Positions 8,075 to 17,930 of a stretch of 64,000 nucleotides of DNA are shown here, piece by piece. The stretch's first letter is position 1; every line of letters begins with the position of its first letter. The position numbers were made by a program, and so were the translations under genes. Below the pieces are notes generated by a model. The model was given only the letters and a program-made list of their open reading frames with translations, was not told the DNA's origin and did not search any database. The stretch covers positions 248,001 to 312,000 of the forward strand of contig NZ_NJIF01000001.1 of NCBI RefSeq assembly GCF_002209555.1, written 5' to 3'. This DNA is from Achromobacter insolitus (lineage in GTDB: Bacteria > Pseudomonadota > Gammaproteobacteria > Burkholderiales > Burkholderiaceae_B).

Positions 8075-9399
8075 GCATTCCGCTTAGCTACTCACTGAGA
8101 GCCAGGCTGCTTTTTTTCCTGCTGGCCGCCATTGTGATCGGCGCGCTGGTGCAGGGCGCCATCGCTTACCGCAGCACGCTGGCGCAAGCGGACGACATCT
8201 TCGACTCCCTGCTGCAGCGCACCGCCCTGTCCCTGGGCACCGGAGACGGACTGCTCAGCACCGGGGTGTCGCACGCCCGCGGGGCGGGCTCCCCCGTGGC
8301 CGACGACCTGATCATCCAGATCTGGACACCGGACGGCGTGCGCGTCTTCAATTCCCGCTCGCGCCGCCCGCTGCCGGACCAGATCGTGCTCGGCTTTTCC
8401 GACGCCAAGATGGAAGGCAGCACCTACCGCGTGTATTCGCTGGCCACCCCGTTTCAGGTCATCCAGGTGGCGCAGGACATGAACGTACGCACGAGCATGG
8501 CGCGTGCGCTGGCGCTGCGCACCATCGCGCCCATCGCCGCCGCCGCGCCCCTGCTCATGCTGATCGTCTGGTGCGTGGTCAGCTGGTCGCTGCGGCCCGT
8601 GAAGCGCGCGCGCACACAGGTCGCCGCACGCCAACCCGAGGACCTCTCCCCCATCAGCGTGCAAGGCCTGCCGGATGAGATCCGCCCCCTGATGCAGGAG
8701 CTGAACCTGCTTCTGGAACGCATGCGCGGCGCCTTCGCACAGCAAAAACAATTCGTGGGTGACGCGGCGCACGAATTGCGTTCGCCACTGACCGCGCTGC
8801 GCCTGCAATTGCAGGCACTGCAGCGCGCGGGCGACGCGGACACCCGCCGGCTGGCCGAGCAGCGTCTGGCCGCCGGCATCGACCGCGCCACACGCCTGGT
8901 GGAGCAGTTGCTGTCCATGGCGCGCCACGAGAGCGCGGCCGGACAGGCCCCTTCCGAAGCGGTCGATCTGGCCGACGTGCTGCGCCAGGCGCTGTCCGAA
9001 ATGCTGCCCCAGGCGAACGCCAAGTCGATCAGCATCGACCTGGACGGCGCGCCGCAAGCATGGGTGCAAGGACAGCGCGACGCGCTGGCCCTGCTGGTGC
9101 GCAACCTGCTGGATAACGCAGTCAAGTACACGCCCGCCGGCAAGCGCATCCACCTCCACCTGCAGCAGGCCGACCATGAGGCCGCGTTGCTGATCGACGA
9201 CGAAGGCCCCGGCATCGCGCGGGAAGAACGCGAGCGCGTGTTCGACCGCTTTTATCGCGTGGAAGGCAATGCGCAGCACGGCAGCGGCCTGGGACTGGCG
9301 ATCGCGCGTGCCATCGCCGAGCGGCACGGCGCCTCGATCGAGCTACTGGACACACCCACGGGCGAGGGCCTGCGCGTGAAGGTGGTTTTCCCGACTTAA
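8071..9399 (+). CDS. QseC/PmrB-type sensor histidine kinase
   Basis: 442 aa inner-membrane kinase. Transmembrane helix 1 is at about residues 10-33, a periplasmic sensor of ~120 residues follows, and helix 2 lies near residues 150-175 (IAPIAAAAPLLMLIVWCVV). The H-box is GDAAHELRSPLTALR with His234 as phospho-acceptor. N-box LVRNLLDNAVKYTP, G1 DDEGPGIA and G2 GSGLGLAIARAIA are present. It pairs with the response regulator it overlaps. The periplasmic domain has no motif that names a ligand. Confidence 0.93.
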   Translation: MSIPLSYSLRARLLFFLLAAIVIGALVQGAIAYRSTLAQADDIFDSLLQRTALSLGTGDGLLSTGVSHARGAGSPVADDLIIQIWTPDGVRVFNSRSRRPLPDQIVLGFSDAKMEGSTYRVYSLATPFQVIQVAQDMNVRTSMARALALRTIAPIAAAAPLLMLIVWCVVSWSLRPVKRARTQVAARQPEDLSPISVQGLPDEIRPLMQELNLLLERMRGAFAQQKQFVGDAAHELRSPLTALRLQLQALQRAGDADTRRLAEQRLAAGIDRATRLVEQLLSMARHESAAGQAPSEAVDLADVLRQALSEMLPQANAKSISIDLDGAPQAWVQGQRDALALLVRNLLDNAVKYTPAGKRIHLHLQQADHEAALLIDDEGPGIAREERERVFDRFYRVEGNAQHGSGLGLAIARAIAERHGASIELLDTPTGEGLRVKVVFPT

Positions 9400-9463
9400 G
9401 ACTCCCCTAAGTGTCAGGCCCGAAGATAGCGCCATGTCCTTCAACATGAACGCAGGAGCCGAC

Positions 9464-10906
9464 ATGAAGACCACCCAAATGAAACCCTCGCGCCTGGTGC
9501 TGGCGCTGCTGGCTGCCGGCGCCATTGGCGGCGCGGGCGCAACCGCCTTCACCGGCGGCGTTTCGATGGCGGCCAACGCGCCGGCCATCACTTCCTCCAT
9601 CCAGGCGCCGGGCACTTCCAGCCCGCCCAACTTTGCGCAGATTACGCGCGATTTTGGCCCGGCCGTGGTGAACATCAGCGTCAGCGGCACCCGCAAGGTC
9701 TCCGCAGACGAAGGCGATCCCTTCGCCCAGTTCTTTGGCCAGTTCCCCGGCGGACGCGGACAGATGCCCTCGCGCGAAGTGCCGATGCGGGGCGAAGGCT
9801 CCGGCTTTATCGTCAGCGCCGACGGCATCATCCTGACCAATGCGCACGTCGTACAGGACGCCAAGGAAGTCACTGTGAAACTGACCGACCGCCGCGAATA
9901 CAAGGCCAAGGTGCTGGGCTCGGACCCGCAGACCGACGTAGCCGTCCTCAAGATCGACGCCAAGAACCTGCCTGTCGTGAAGGTGGGCGACGTCAACCAG
10001 TTGCAGGTCGGCGAATGGGTGCTGGCCATCGGCTCGCCCTACGGCCTGGAGAACACGGCCACTGCCGGCATCGTCAGCGCGAAGGGTCGCTCGCTGCCCG
10101 ACGATACGTCCGTACCCTTCATCCAGACGGACGTGGCGGTCAACCCCGGCAACTCTGGGGGCCCGCTGTTCAACGACCGCGGCGAAGTCGTGGGGATCAA
10201 TTCGCAGATCTACAGCCGCACCGGCGGATTCCAGGGCCTGTCGTTCTCGATCCCCATCGACGTGGCCTACAAGATCAAGGATCAGATCCTCGAGCACGGC
10301 AAGGTGCAGCACGCCAGGCTCGGCGTGACCGTGCAGGAAGTGAACCAGGACCTGGCCAACTCCTTCAAGCTGGATGCCCCTTCGGGCGCGCTGGTCTCCA
10401 GCGTGGAGAAAGGCAGCGCTGCCGACAAGGCCGGCCTGCAACCCGGCGACGTGGTTCGCAAGATAGACGGCAAGACCATCGTATCCTCGGGCGACCTGGC
10501 CTCCACCATCACGCTTGCCACGCCGGGCGAAAAGATCAAGCTGGACGTCTGGCGCAATGGTTCGCAGAAGGAACTGGTAGCGACCCTGGGCGGCGTGCCC
10601 AAGGACAGGACACAGGCCTCAGCGGGCGATCAGGAAGTGCAGCGCGGCCAGCTCGGCCTGGCCTTGCGTCCACTAAGCCCGCAAGAGCAACAGGCAGCCG
10701 GCGCCGAAGGCCTGCTGATCGAACGCTCTATCGGCCCCGCCGCCAAGGCGGGGATCGAGCCGGGAGACGTGCTGCTGTCCTTGAACGGCGTGCCGGTACG
10801 CAATGTCGCGCAGGTCAAGGAGGCGCTGTCCAAGGCAGGCAAGACGGTCGCCCTGCTGGTGCAACGCGGCGAAGACAAGATCTTCGTGCCGGTGCAGATC
10901 GGCTAA
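9464..10906 (+). CDS. Periplasmic serine protease of the HtrA/DegP/MucD family
   Basis: 480 aa. A signal peptide (MKPSRLVLALLAAGAIGG...) is followed by a trypsin-like domain with His128 (TNAHVV), Asp158 (TDVAVLKI) and Ser231 (GNSGGPL), then two PDZ domains (about residues 270-360 and 385-475). It degrades or refolds damaged envelope proteins. ATG at 9464 is chosen because AGGAG lies 5 nt before it; ATG at 9434 is in frame. It lies 64 nt after the kinase gene, with no terminator seen between, so the three may be co-transcribed or share a regulon. Confidence 0.92.
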   Translation: MKTTQMKPSRLVLALLAAGAIGGAGATAFTGGVSMAANAPAITSSIQAPGTSSPPNFAQITRDFGPAVVNISVSGTRKVSADEGDPFAQFFGQFPGGRGQMPSREVPMRGEGSGFIVSADGIILTNAHVVQDAKEVTVKLTDRREYKAKVLGSDPQTDVAVLKIDAKNLPVVKVGDVNQLQVGEWVLAIGSPYGLENTATAGIVSAKGRSLPDDTSVPFIQTDVAVNPGNSGGPLFNDRGEVVGINSQIYSRTGGFQGLSFSIPIDVAYKIKDQILEHGKVQHARLGVTVQEVNQDLANSFKLDAPSGALVSSVEKGSAADKAGLQPGDVVRKIDGKTIVSSGDLASTITLATPGEKIKLDVWRNGSQKELVATLGGVPKDRTQASAGDQEVQRGQLGLALRPLSPQEQQAAGAEGLLIERSIGPAAKAGIEPGDVLLSLNGVPVRNVAQVKEALSKAGKTVALLVQRGEDKIFVPVQIG

Positions 10907-10928
10907 GCCGACCCGCGCCCGGGTTGCG

Positions 10929-11573
10929 TCATTCCGCGTCGGGCTGCTTGCCCGGCGCGGCCGCGTCGAACGCCGGCAACGCGCGGCAGGCCGCATCGAT
11001 GCGCACGACATTGGGCATGGCCGACAGGTCGCAATCGAAACGCTGGGCGTTCGCCACCTGGGGCACCAGGCACAGGTCGGCGATCGTGGGCGTATCGCCA
11101 TGGCAGAAACGGCCGGTGGCGGGAGAACCCGCCAGCTGAGCCTCCAGGGCTTCCAGGCCCTGGTGCACCCAGTGCTTGTACCAGGCGGTCTTGGCGGCCT
11201 CGTCCACGCCCAGCGTGTGCTTCAGGTACTTCAATACGCGCAGATTGTTCAGCGGGTGCGTATCGCAGGCGATACCCAGCGCCAGGTCCCGCACTCGCGC
11301 GCGGCCTAGCGCGTCCGCCGGCAACAGCGGCACGTCGGGGTGCGTTTCTTCCAGGTATTCGATGATGGCCAGCGACTGGCCGATGACGGCGTCGCCATCG
11401 ACCAAGGTGGGCACCAGCGCCGTCGGGTTCACCTTGCGGTAGTCCGCCGACAACTGCTGACCGCCATCCTTCAACAGATGCACGGGCAGATATTCGTACG
11501 GCAGCCCCTTGAGATTGAGGGCGATGCGCACTCGATACGCGGCCGAGCTGCGAAAGTAGCTGTACAACTGCAT
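10929..11573 (-). CDS. maiA: Maleylacetoacetate isomerase (zeta-class GST)
   Basis: 214 aa, the normal length. The thioredoxin-like N-terminus has SSAAYRVRIALNLKG, the zeta-class glutathione-binding motif, and NPTALVPTLVDG; the helical C-terminal domain carries ADLCLVPQVANAQRF. It isomerises maleylacetoacetate (or maleylpyruvate) in tyrosine/homogentisate or gentisate catabolism with glutathione. No other gene of those pathways is nearby. It lies 50 nt after ispH on the same strand, starting MQLYSYFRSSAAY; longer in-frame ORF sequence upstream belongs to the ispH region. Confidence 0.9.
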   Translation of the reverse strand: MQLYSYFRSSAAYRVRIALNLKGLPYEYLPVHLLKDGGQQLSADYRKVNPTALVPTLVDGDAVIGQSLAIIEYLEETHPDVPLLPADALGRARVRDLALGIACDTHPLNNLRVLKYLKHTLGVDEAAKTAWYKHWVHQGLEALEAQLAGSPATGRFCHGDTPTIADLCLVPQVANAQRFDCDLSAMPNVVRIDAACRALPAFDAAAPGKQPDAE

Positions 11574-11623
11574 GAAGTCTCCTTGGTACTCTGATTGTTC
11601 TGATACGGCGATCGTGCGCCCGG

Positions 11624-12601
11624 CTATTCCAGCGATTCCGTCTGGGCCGATTTTCGGGATAGTCCCTTGGGCAGCGGGAATGCCACGTTCTCTTCCAGGC
11701 CCGGCATGGTGCGCACCGACAACGCGCCCAGTTCCTTGACCCGGTCGATCACTTGCTGCACCAGGATCTCCGGAGCGGAAGCGCCCGCGGTCACGCCAAT
11801 GCGCTTGCGGCCCACCAGCCAGGCCGGATCGATCGATTGCGCGCCGTCGATCAGATAAGACGCCACCCCCTTGCGCTCGGCCACTTCGCGCAGCCGGTTG
11901 GAGTTGGAACTGTTGGGACTGCCCACCACCAGCACCAGATCGCAATCCGGCGCCATGACCTTGACCGCGTCCTGGCGGTTCTGGGTGGCGTAGCAAATAT
12001 CGCTTTTCTTGGGCTCGACGATGTTGGGGAAACGCTGCTTCAGCGCCCGCGACACGGCCGCCGCATCATCCACCGACAAGGTGGTCTGCGTAACATAGGC
12101 CAGATTATCGGGATCGGCCACTTGCAGGCCCGCGACGTCCTCAACGGTCTCGACCAGATACATGCCCCCCTGGGCCTGCCCCAGCGTACCCTCGACCTCG
12201 GGATGCCCCTTGTGGCCGATCATGACGATTTCGCGGCCGGCCGCGCGCATGCGGGCCACCTCGATATGGACCTTGGTGACCAGCGGGCAAGTGGCGTCGA
12301 ACACGCGCAGTCCGCGGGATTCGGCTTCGGCCCGCACTGCCTTGGACACGCCGTGCGCCGAGAACACGACAATGGCGCCCGCAGGCGCGTCGTCCAGCTC
12401 GTCGATGAAGATGGCGCCCTTGGCGCGCAGGTCTTCCACCACGTAGCGGTTGTGGACGATCTCATGGCGCACGTAGATAGGCGCGCCGTGCAGCTCGAGC
12501 GCGCGCTCGACGATGTCGATGGCGCGATCCACGCCCGCGCAGAAGCCGCGCGGCTGGGCCAGCAGGACTTCCGCGCCCGCGGCGGTGACAGGCTGGCTCA
12601 T
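11624..12601 (-). CDS. ispH: 4-hydroxy-3-methylbut-2-enyl diphosphate reductase
   Basis: Last enzyme of the MEP isoprenoid pathway, making IPP and DMAPP; 325 aa. The three cluster cysteines are visible: [13 protein letters not shown], the [11 protein letters not shown] motif and [11 protein letters not shown]. The ATG overlaps the fkpB stop by one base (TGATG). The fkpB-ispH order is conserved in many proteobacteria, including E. coli. Confidence 0.96.
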   Translation of the reverse strand: MSQPVTAAGAEVLLAQPRGFCAGVDRAIDIVERALELHGAPIYVRHEIVHNRYVVEDLRAKGAIFIDELDDAPAGAIVVFSAHGVSKAVRAEAESRGLRVFDATCPLVTKVHIEVARMRAAGREIVMIGHKGHPEVEGTLGQAQGGMYLVETVEDVAGLQVADPDNLAYVTQTTLSVDDAAAVSRALKQRFPNIVEPKKSDICYATQNRQDAVKVMAPDCDLVLVVGSPNSSNSNRLREVAERKGVASYLIDGAQSIDPAWLVGRKRIGVTAGASAPEILVQQVIDRVKELGALSVRTMPGLEENVAFPLPKGLSRKSAQTESLE

Positions 12602-13098
12602 CAGAGGACTCCCAAGAGCGCCACGTCGACCCGCAAGCTGATGCCCGCGAGCGGGTGGTTGAAATCGAACAGGGCCGATTCATCATTGATTTCCTTCAGG
12701 ACGCCCGAATAGCGGCCGCCATTGGGCGCGGTGAATTCCACCAGATCGCCCGGCTCGAAGGTGGCGTCAGCGCCGGCATGCTCGGCAAGCATGGCGCGCG
12801 TAACGCGCTGGATGAGTTCGGGATTGCGGTCGCCGTAGGCGTCGGCCGGCGCCACCGTGACGCTGAAGCGCTCGCCTTCGGCACGGCCGACCAGCGCCGC
12901 CTCCAGGCCAGGCGCCCACTGGCCGCTGCCCATCTGCAGCGTACCGGGACGGCCGTCGAAGGTGTCGGCGAACACGGAATCCTTGCCCGGCCCGGAGGCC
13001 AGCGTGATGCGGTAGTGCAGGGTCAGGTAGGAATCCGGACGGACAAAAACGTTCACTTCATTAGAGGCGATGCTCACGATCTGCCACCGTATATGCAA
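12601..13098 (-). CDS. fkpB: FKBP-type peptidyl-prolyl isomerase, SlpA/FkpB type
   Basis: SlpA-like FKBP with an inserted flap: [29 protein letters not shown] and an [17 protein letters not shown] end are FkpB features. Cytoplasmic isomerase/chaperone, about 145-165 aa. The start is uncertain: ATG at 13098, or GTG at 13077 or 13056; none has a good Shine-Dalgarno. Divergent from radC with a gap under 30 bp from the first ATG. Confidence 0.92.
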   Translation of the reverse strand: MHIRWQIVSIASNEVNVFVRPDSYLTLHYRITLASGPGKDSVFADTFDGRPGTLQMGSGQWAPGLEAALVGRAEGERFSVTVAPADAYGDRNPELIQRVTRAMLAEHAGADATFEPGDLVEFTAPNGGRYSGVLKEINDESALFDFNHPLAGISLRVDVALLGVL

Positions 13099-13127
13099 TT
13101 GAATAAACCTTGATTTTAGAGCCTCTT

Positions 13128-13805
13128 ATGAAATTGTCCGCCCGCCTCCCCAAACATGAGCGCCCCAGGGAGCGCTTGCTGCGCCTGGGGGCCGCCGCGC
13201 TTCAGGACGCGGAACTGCTCGCCATCGCCCTTCGCACCGGCATTCCCGGACTGGACGTCGTGGGATTGGGCACTCGGTTGCTGGAAAGATTCGGCGGCCT
13301 GCGGGGGCTACTGGGCGCCACACCCGAGGAACTCACGGCGGTTCCCGGCCTGGGCGCGGCCAAGGCCTGCATGCTGGCCGCCCTGCTGGAACTGGCCCGC
13401 CGCGCCATCGAGGAGGACCTGGCCCGGATCAACAACCTGGACCACCCGCTGCAGGTCAAGCAGTACTGCCAGATGGCGCTGGGACACCGCCAGGTGGAAC
13501 ACTGCATCGCGCTGTACCTGGATAACCGGCTGCGCCTGATCGCAACCGGCGAACTGGCGCGCGGCACACTCTCCCAGGCATCGGTCTACCCCCGCGAGGT
13601 CGTGCGTGAGGCCCTGCGCCACCATGCAGCCGCCCTGATCATCGCCCATAACCACCCCTCTGGCCTGGCGGAACCCAGTGCCGCGGACCGCGAATTCACC
13701 CGGCACCTGAAACAGGCGCTCGCACTGGTGGAAATCAGGCTGGTGGACCATTTGGTCGTCGCGGCCGGCACGGTGGTGTCCATGGCCGAACTCGGCGCCC
13801 TGTAG
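13128..13805 (+). CDS. radC: RadC-like JAB-domain protein
   Basis: 225 aa. The N-terminal helix-hairpin-helix region (TAVPGLGAAKACMLAA) precedes a JAB/MPN domain with the metal motif HNHPSG (AHNHPSGLAEPSAAD). Despite the old name its role in repair is not established. ATG at 13128 is preferred over an in-frame ATG at 13110 because the family begins near K-L-S-A-R-L-P. Confidence 0.92.
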   Translation: MKLSARLPKHERPRERLLRLGAAALQDAELLAIALRTGIPGLDVVGLGTRLLERFGGLRGLLGATPEELTAVPGLGAAKACMLAALLELARRAIEEDLARINNLDHPLQVKQYCQMALGHRQVEHCIALYLDNRLRLIATGELARGTLSQASVYPREVVREALRHHAAALIIAHNHPSGLAEPSAADREFTRHLKQALALVEIRLVDHLVVAAGTVVSMAELGAL

Positions 13806-13890
13806 AGGCTGCGGCCCGCCCCGGAATTCGTTAGACTACCGCCCGCAATTGCTTTAGGCTTAACGCATCTCCAGACCATTTCCGCCCGAT

Positions 13891-14517
13891 ATGAAACGCC
13901 TGTGGGACATTTCCCCGCCCGTCTCCACGGCATCGCCAGTCTTCCCCGGCGATACGCCGTACCGCCAGCAATGGAAATGGTCGCTGACGCCCGGCTGCCC
14001 GGTCAATGTCAGCGAAATCACGCTGTCCCCGCATATCGGCGCGCACGCCGACGCTCCCCTGCACTACGAGAACGGCGCGGCCGCCATCGGGGCGGTGTCG
14101 CTGGAACCGTTCCTGGGCCCCTGTCGTGTCATCCACGCCATCGATTGCGGCCCCCTCATCACGGTGGACCATCTTGCCCATGCGGCCCTGAACCTGCCAC
14201 CCCGCGTGTTGGTCCGTACCGCCAAGCACGCTGCCCAGGACTGGTGGACCGACGATTTCTCCGCCTACGCGCCCCAGACCATTGAATGGCTGGCTGAACG
14301 CGGCGTCATGCTGATCGGCCTGGATACGGCCAGCATCGACCCCGCGTCCAGCAAGACCCTGGACAGCCACCACACGATCTTGCGGCACGACATGCGGGTA
14401 CTGGAGAACCTGGTGCTCGACGACGTGCCGGAAGGCGATTACGAGTTGATCGCACTGCCGTTGGCGCTGGTCCAGGCCGATGCCAGCCCGGTTCGCGCCG
14501 TCCTGCGCGAACTGTAG
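13891..14517 (+). CDS. kynB: Kynurenine formamidase
   Basis: 208 aa of the cyclase family. The metal-binding HIGAHADAPLHY pattern (HxGxHxDxP) and the LIGLDTASIDP segment identify it. It hydrolyses N-formylkynurenine, the product of tryptophan dioxygenase, whose gene follows at 14701. Kynureninase (kynU), which often sits between or beside these genes, is not in the window. Confidence 0.95.
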   Translation: MKRLWDISPPVSTASPVFPGDTPYRQQWKWSLTPGCPVNVSEITLSPHIGAHADAPLHYENGAAAIGAVSLEPFLGPCRVIHAIDCGPLITVDHLAHAALNLPPRVLVRTAKHAAQDWWTDDFSAYAPQTIEWLAERGVMLIGLDTASIDPASSKTLDSHHTILRHDMRVLENLVLDDVPEGDYELIALPLALVQADASPVRAVLREL

Positions 14518-14581
14518 GCTGGTCCGCTGGCCATTGCGCGGCTGATCCGGAAATTCAGCCGCCCATTCTGGAAGCACGACC

Positions 14582-14704
14582 ATGAAGAAAAATTCAGCTT
14601 CGCATGCGGCGCTCGGCCGCATCCGCCCGCACGCGCCCAACTGGCGCGCGCTGCCCGCCTCCGCCCGTCGCGCGGCACCGCCCTGCCACGGAGGCCGCGC
14701 ATGA
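14582..14704 (+). CDS. Possible 40-aa reading frame before kynA
   Basis: ATG at 14582, 40 codons and a TGA whose bases overlap the kynA ATG (ATGA at 14701-14704). It begins [11 protein letters not shown] and is rich in Arg, Ala and Pro. No similarity is recognised. It could be a coupling leader, the remnant of a gene once between kynB and kynA, or chance. The start has only a weak GGAAG-like site upstream. Confidence 0.25.
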   Translation: MKKNSASHAALGRIRPHAPNWRALPASARRAAPPCHGGRA

Positions 14705-15549
14705 CCCACCCCGAACGCCCCGAAGACATCGTCCGCCAGGAAAAAGCGCAGTTGGATTTCACGCGCGACATGACCTATGGCGACTACCTGCATCTGGACG
14801 AACTGCTGGGCGCGCAGCATCCGCTGTCGCCCGAACACAACGAGATGCTCTTCATCATCCAGCATCAGACGAGCGAGCTCTGGATGAAGCTGATGCTGCA
14901 CGAGTTGCGCGCCGCCATCGCAAACGTGGCCTCCGATCGCCTCCAGCCCGCTTTCAAGATGCTTGCCCGCGTCAGCAAGATCATGGAACAGCTGGTCCAT
15001 GCCTGGGATGTGCTGGCAACCATGACGCCGCCCGAATATTCCGCGCTGCGTCCCTATCTGGCGCGCTCCAGTGGATTCCAGAGTTATCAGTACCGCCAGG
15101 TCGAATTCCTGCTCGGCAACAAGAACGCCGCCATGCTCAAGCCGCATGCGCACCGCGACGACCTGCTTGCCCAGGTTCGCAGCGCCTATGAAGCCCCGTC
15201 GCTGTACGACGAGGCATTGCGGCTGTTGGCGCGCCATGGCCTGGACGTGCCGGCCGATCACCTCGAGCGCGACTGGACGCAGCCCTATGAATCCTCGGCG
15301 GGGGTGGAAGCCGCCTGGCTGACCGTATACCGGCAGCCCGACCGCTACTGGGACCTGTATCAACTGGGGGAAAAGCTGACCGACCTGGAAGACGCGTTCC
15401 GCCTGTGGCGCTTTCGCCACGTCACCACCGTCGAACGGGTCATCGGGTTCAAGCGCGGCACAGGCGGCACCTCGGGGGTGGATTACCTGCGGCGCATGCT
15501 GGAAGTGGTGCTGTTTCCCGAGATCTGGAAGCTGCGCACGGATCTCTAG
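14701..15549 (+). CDS. kynA: Tryptophan 2,3-dioxygenase
   Basis: 282 aa haem dioxygenase that opens the indole ring of tryptophan to N-formylkynurenine. Conserved segments [18 protein letters not shown] (distal pocket), [20 protein letters not shown] and [20 protein letters not shown] with the haem-ligand His are all present. Works directly before KynB. A GCCCC-attc-GGGGC hairpin followed by TTT (about 15608-15626) may end the unit. Confidence 0.96.
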   Translation: MTHPERPEDIVRQEKAQLDFTRDMTYGDYLHLDELLGAQHPLSPEHNEMLFIIQHQTSELWMKLMLHELRAAIANVASDRLQPAFKMLARVSKIMEQLVHAWDVLATMTPPEYSALRPYLARSSGFQSYQYRQVEFLLGNKNAAMLKPHAHRDDLLAQVRSAYEAPSLYDEALRLLARHGLDVPADHLERDWTQPYESSAGVEAAWLTVYRQPDRYWDLYQLGEKLTDLEDAFRLWRFRHVTTVERVIGFKRGTGGTSGVDYLRRMLEVVLFPEIWKLRTDL

Positions 15550-15632
15550 ATCCTAGCCTGAAGGTCCAGGCGGATTCTTATCCGACCCTGATTTTTAGCA
15601 GGCAAGCGCCCCATTCGGGGCCTTTCACCCCC

Positions 15633-15662
15633 TTGGCCTGCCCAAAATTCCCATGCTAGAAT
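15633..15662 (+). promoter_or_regulatory. Probable rpmE2 promoter
   Basis: TTGGCC (15633-15638), 18 bp, TAGAAT (15657-15662) preceded by TGC, an extended -10. It predicts a leader of about 140 nt before rpmE2. Confidence 0.55.
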
Positions 15663-15808
15663 TTGGGGTTACTTTTTGGATACGTGGCTAGAACGGCTTA
15701 CGACTATCCTGCCGCTGGGCACCCATTACCCAAGCAGGCGAGATACCGGGCATTTTGGCTGGCGACCCTAACAACTTGCAAGGCTCGATCGAGCCCTAGG
15801 AAAGCACC

Positions 15809-16075
15809 ATGAAAGAAGGCATTCACCCCGAATACCGCGAAGTCGTCTTCGCCGACCTGCAAACGGGCAACAAGTTCATCACCCGTTCGACCGTGCAAAC
15901 GCGCGAAACCATCGAAATGGATGGCAAGACGTACCCGCTCTTCAAGTGCGACGTGACCTCCGAATCGCATCCGTTCTACACGGGCGCTCAAACCCGCATC
16001 GTCGAAACCGGCCGCGTGGAAAAATTCCGCGCCCGCTTCGCCCGCACTGCCGGCACGGTCAAGTCCGCTTCCTGA
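15809..16075 (+). CDS. rpmE2: 50S ribosomal protein L31, type B
   Basis: 88 aa; [20 protein letters not shown] and SHPFYTGAQ are typical. The CxxC zinc pair of type A L31 is absent (one Cys at KCDVTSESH), so this is the zinc-independent form. Monocistronic: own promoter, terminator directly after. Confidence 0.96.
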   Translation: MKEGIHPEYREVVFADLQTGNKFITRSTVQTRETIEMDGKTYPLFKCDVTSESHPFYTGAQTRIVETGRVEKFRARFARTAGTVKSAS

Positions 16076-16102
16076 TCCTGTCGCTCCCGCGGGAGCCGCA
16101 GC

Positions 16103-16132
16103 AAAAAGGCAGCCTCCGGGCTGCTTTTTTTT
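16103..16132 (+). terminator. Terminator after rpmE2
   Basis: GCAGCC (16109-16114), loop TCCG, GGCTGC (16119-16124), eight T following and five A preceding. Confidence 0.85.
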
Positions 16133-16199
16133 CTCCCAGGCCGTCCGATTTCGACGCTGGGTACTAGCGCAACCAGACCACTCGGTTACATTAACGCCC

Positions 16200-17930
16200 G
16201 TGTCCCCACTTTCCATTTCCACTCCGGCCCGGCTCACGTCCGTGGCCACCGCAAAACTGCCCAGGCTGATCCTGCTGGGCTTGTCGCTGGCCTACATCGT
16301 GGCCGGCCTGTTCATGCGCGACCCGTGGAAAACCGACGATGCGGTGGGGCTGGCAACCATGCTCACGGCGATCCGCGAAGGCGGCATCACCTGGCTGCTG
16401 CCGCAAGTGGGACACCTGGCCCATGCCGAGGAAGGCCCGCTGATCACCTGGGTGGGCGCGATATGCATCTGGCTGTTCGGCCCGTTCATCGGCGACATCC
16501 CCGCCGGCCGGTTGCCCAACCTGCTCTGGTTTGGCATCACCGCCACCAGCGTCTGGTACGGCACTTACCTGCTGGGCCGCCGGGCCGAGGCCCAACCGCT
16601 GGCGCTGCCATTCGGCGGCGAACCCGAGCCCCGCGACTATGGGCGCATGTTGGCGGACGCCGCGCTGCTGTTGCTGCTGGCCACGGTCGGCATCCTGCAG
16701 CGCACTCACGAAACCACCGTCGTGCCCGCCATCATGGCGTGGCAGGCGCTCGCGTTCTATTCGCTGGCGCGCAGCATCGACCGGCCGTTCACCGGCAGCA
16801 CCACTCTGGGTATTGCCCTGGCGGCCAGTTTCCTCACCCGCGGCTGGGTGGGCGCCTTGCCCATCATGGTAGGCGCGGCCCTGGCGTTCTACCCTCACAG
16901 CCGCCTGTGGAAATGCCGGCGCTGGCTACCTTGGACCGTGCTGCTGACCGCCCTTTTGATCCTGGCCTGGTGGATTCCGGCCAGCCATAGCAGCGAGTAC
17001 TGGATCCGCAACTGGAAGATCTGGAACCTGGCGTCGTTTGCCGCCCCCAACTGGCACGACATGGGCCGCACACTGCGCGACCTGCCTTGGTACCTGTGGC
17101 CGACCTGGCCGCTGGCCCTGCTGGCCGTGTGGCGCTGGCGCGCATGGCTCTACGCGCCCCACATCTGGCTGCCCCTGGCCATGTTGGCCTGCGCGGCGCT
17201 GGTGCTGTTCGGGCTGGAAGAAGCGTCCGACTCCGAGTACGTGCTGCTGGCCGTGCCGTGCGCGGTACTGGGCGCGTTTTCCCTGCCCACGTTGCGCCGC
17301 GGTGTGGTCAATACGCTGGACTGGTTCGCCGTCATGTGTTTTTCCCTGACGGCAGCGACGGTCTGGCTCGGCTGGGTCGCCCTGCACTTCCAGTGGCCGG
17401 CGCAGATTTCCCGCAACATCGCCCGCCAGACCACCGGTTACCAGCCCGAGATCTCCTGGATCGCGTTCGCGCTCGCCATAGGCTTTACGGTGGGCTGGAT
17501 CGCGTTGGTGGTGTGGCGACTGCGGGTGCGGCCGCAAGCGCTGTGGCGAGGCACCGTGCTGTCGGCCGGCGGCCTGACCGTGACCTGGATCCTCCTGGTG
17601 CTGCTATGGCAGCCGGCAGTGGACTACGCCCGCAGCTATCGCACCGTGTCGGGCCAGCTGGCCCAGGCGCTGGAACAGCACGTGCGCCCCGGCGAATGCG
17701 TCCGCGGGCTGAGCCTGGGCAGCGGGCAGCGCGCCTCGTTCCTCATCTTCAATAACCTGACGTTCACCTTCGACTCCCGCTGCACGCTGGTGCTGCAACA
17801 GACCAGCAACCAGAGCCTGCGCGACAACACGGCCGCCTACAGCGACGGCGCCGAAGTGCTGTGGCAGGGAGGCCGCCGCGCGGACCGTCAGGAAGTATTC
17901 CGCCTGCTCAGAGTCGGCTCCCCCCGATGA
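16200..17930 (+). CDS. GT-C fold glycosyltransferase, ArnT/PMT-like membrane protein
   Basis: 576 aa with about ten hydrophobic helices and a short C-terminal soluble part. An acidic TDDA stretch (residues ~42-45) in the first external loop sits where GT-C enzymes carry the catalytic Asp. Family members such as ArnT transfer sugars from undecaprenyl phosphate to lipid A or other acceptors at the periplasmic face; donor and acceptor here are unknown. The start is GTG at 16200. The TGA overlaps the ATG of the MATE gene, so the two are coupled. Confidence 0.75.
   Translation: MSPLSISTPARLTSVATAKLPRLILLGLSLAYIVAGLFMRDPWKTDDAVGLATMLTAIREGGITWLLPQVGHLAHAEEGPLITWVGAICIWLFGPFIGDIPAGRLPNLLWFGITATSVWYGTYLLGRRAEAQPLALPFGGEPEPRDYGRMLADAALLLLLATVGILQRTHETTVVPAIMAWQALAFYSLARSIDRPFTGSTTLGIALAASFLTRGWVGALPIMVGAALAFYPHSRLWKCRRWLPWTVLLTALLILAWWIPASHSSEYWIRNWKIWNLASFAAPNWHDMGRTLRDLPWYLWPTWPLALLAVWRWRAWLYAPHIWLPLAMLACAALVLFGLEEASDSEYVLLAVPCAVLGAFSLPTLRRGVVNTLDWFAVMCFSLTAATVWLGWVALHFQWPAQISRNIARQTTGYQPEISWIAFALAIGFTVGWIALVVWRLRVRPQALWRGTVLSAGGLTVTWILLVLLWQPAVDYARSYRTVSGQLAQALEQHVRPGECVRGLSLGSGQRASFLIFNNLTFTFDSRCTLVLQQTSNQSLRDNTAAYSDGAEVLWQGGRRADRQEVFRLLRVGSPR

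Noticed and set aside
8092..9327. 411-aa open frame on the minus strand
   Set aside because: Antisense shadow of the histidine kinase, which has all kinase motifs.
11574..11996. N-terminal extension of MaiA to 355 aa
   Set aside because: The extra sequence lies in the ispH region in another frame and has no GST similarity; the 214-aa form is the family length.
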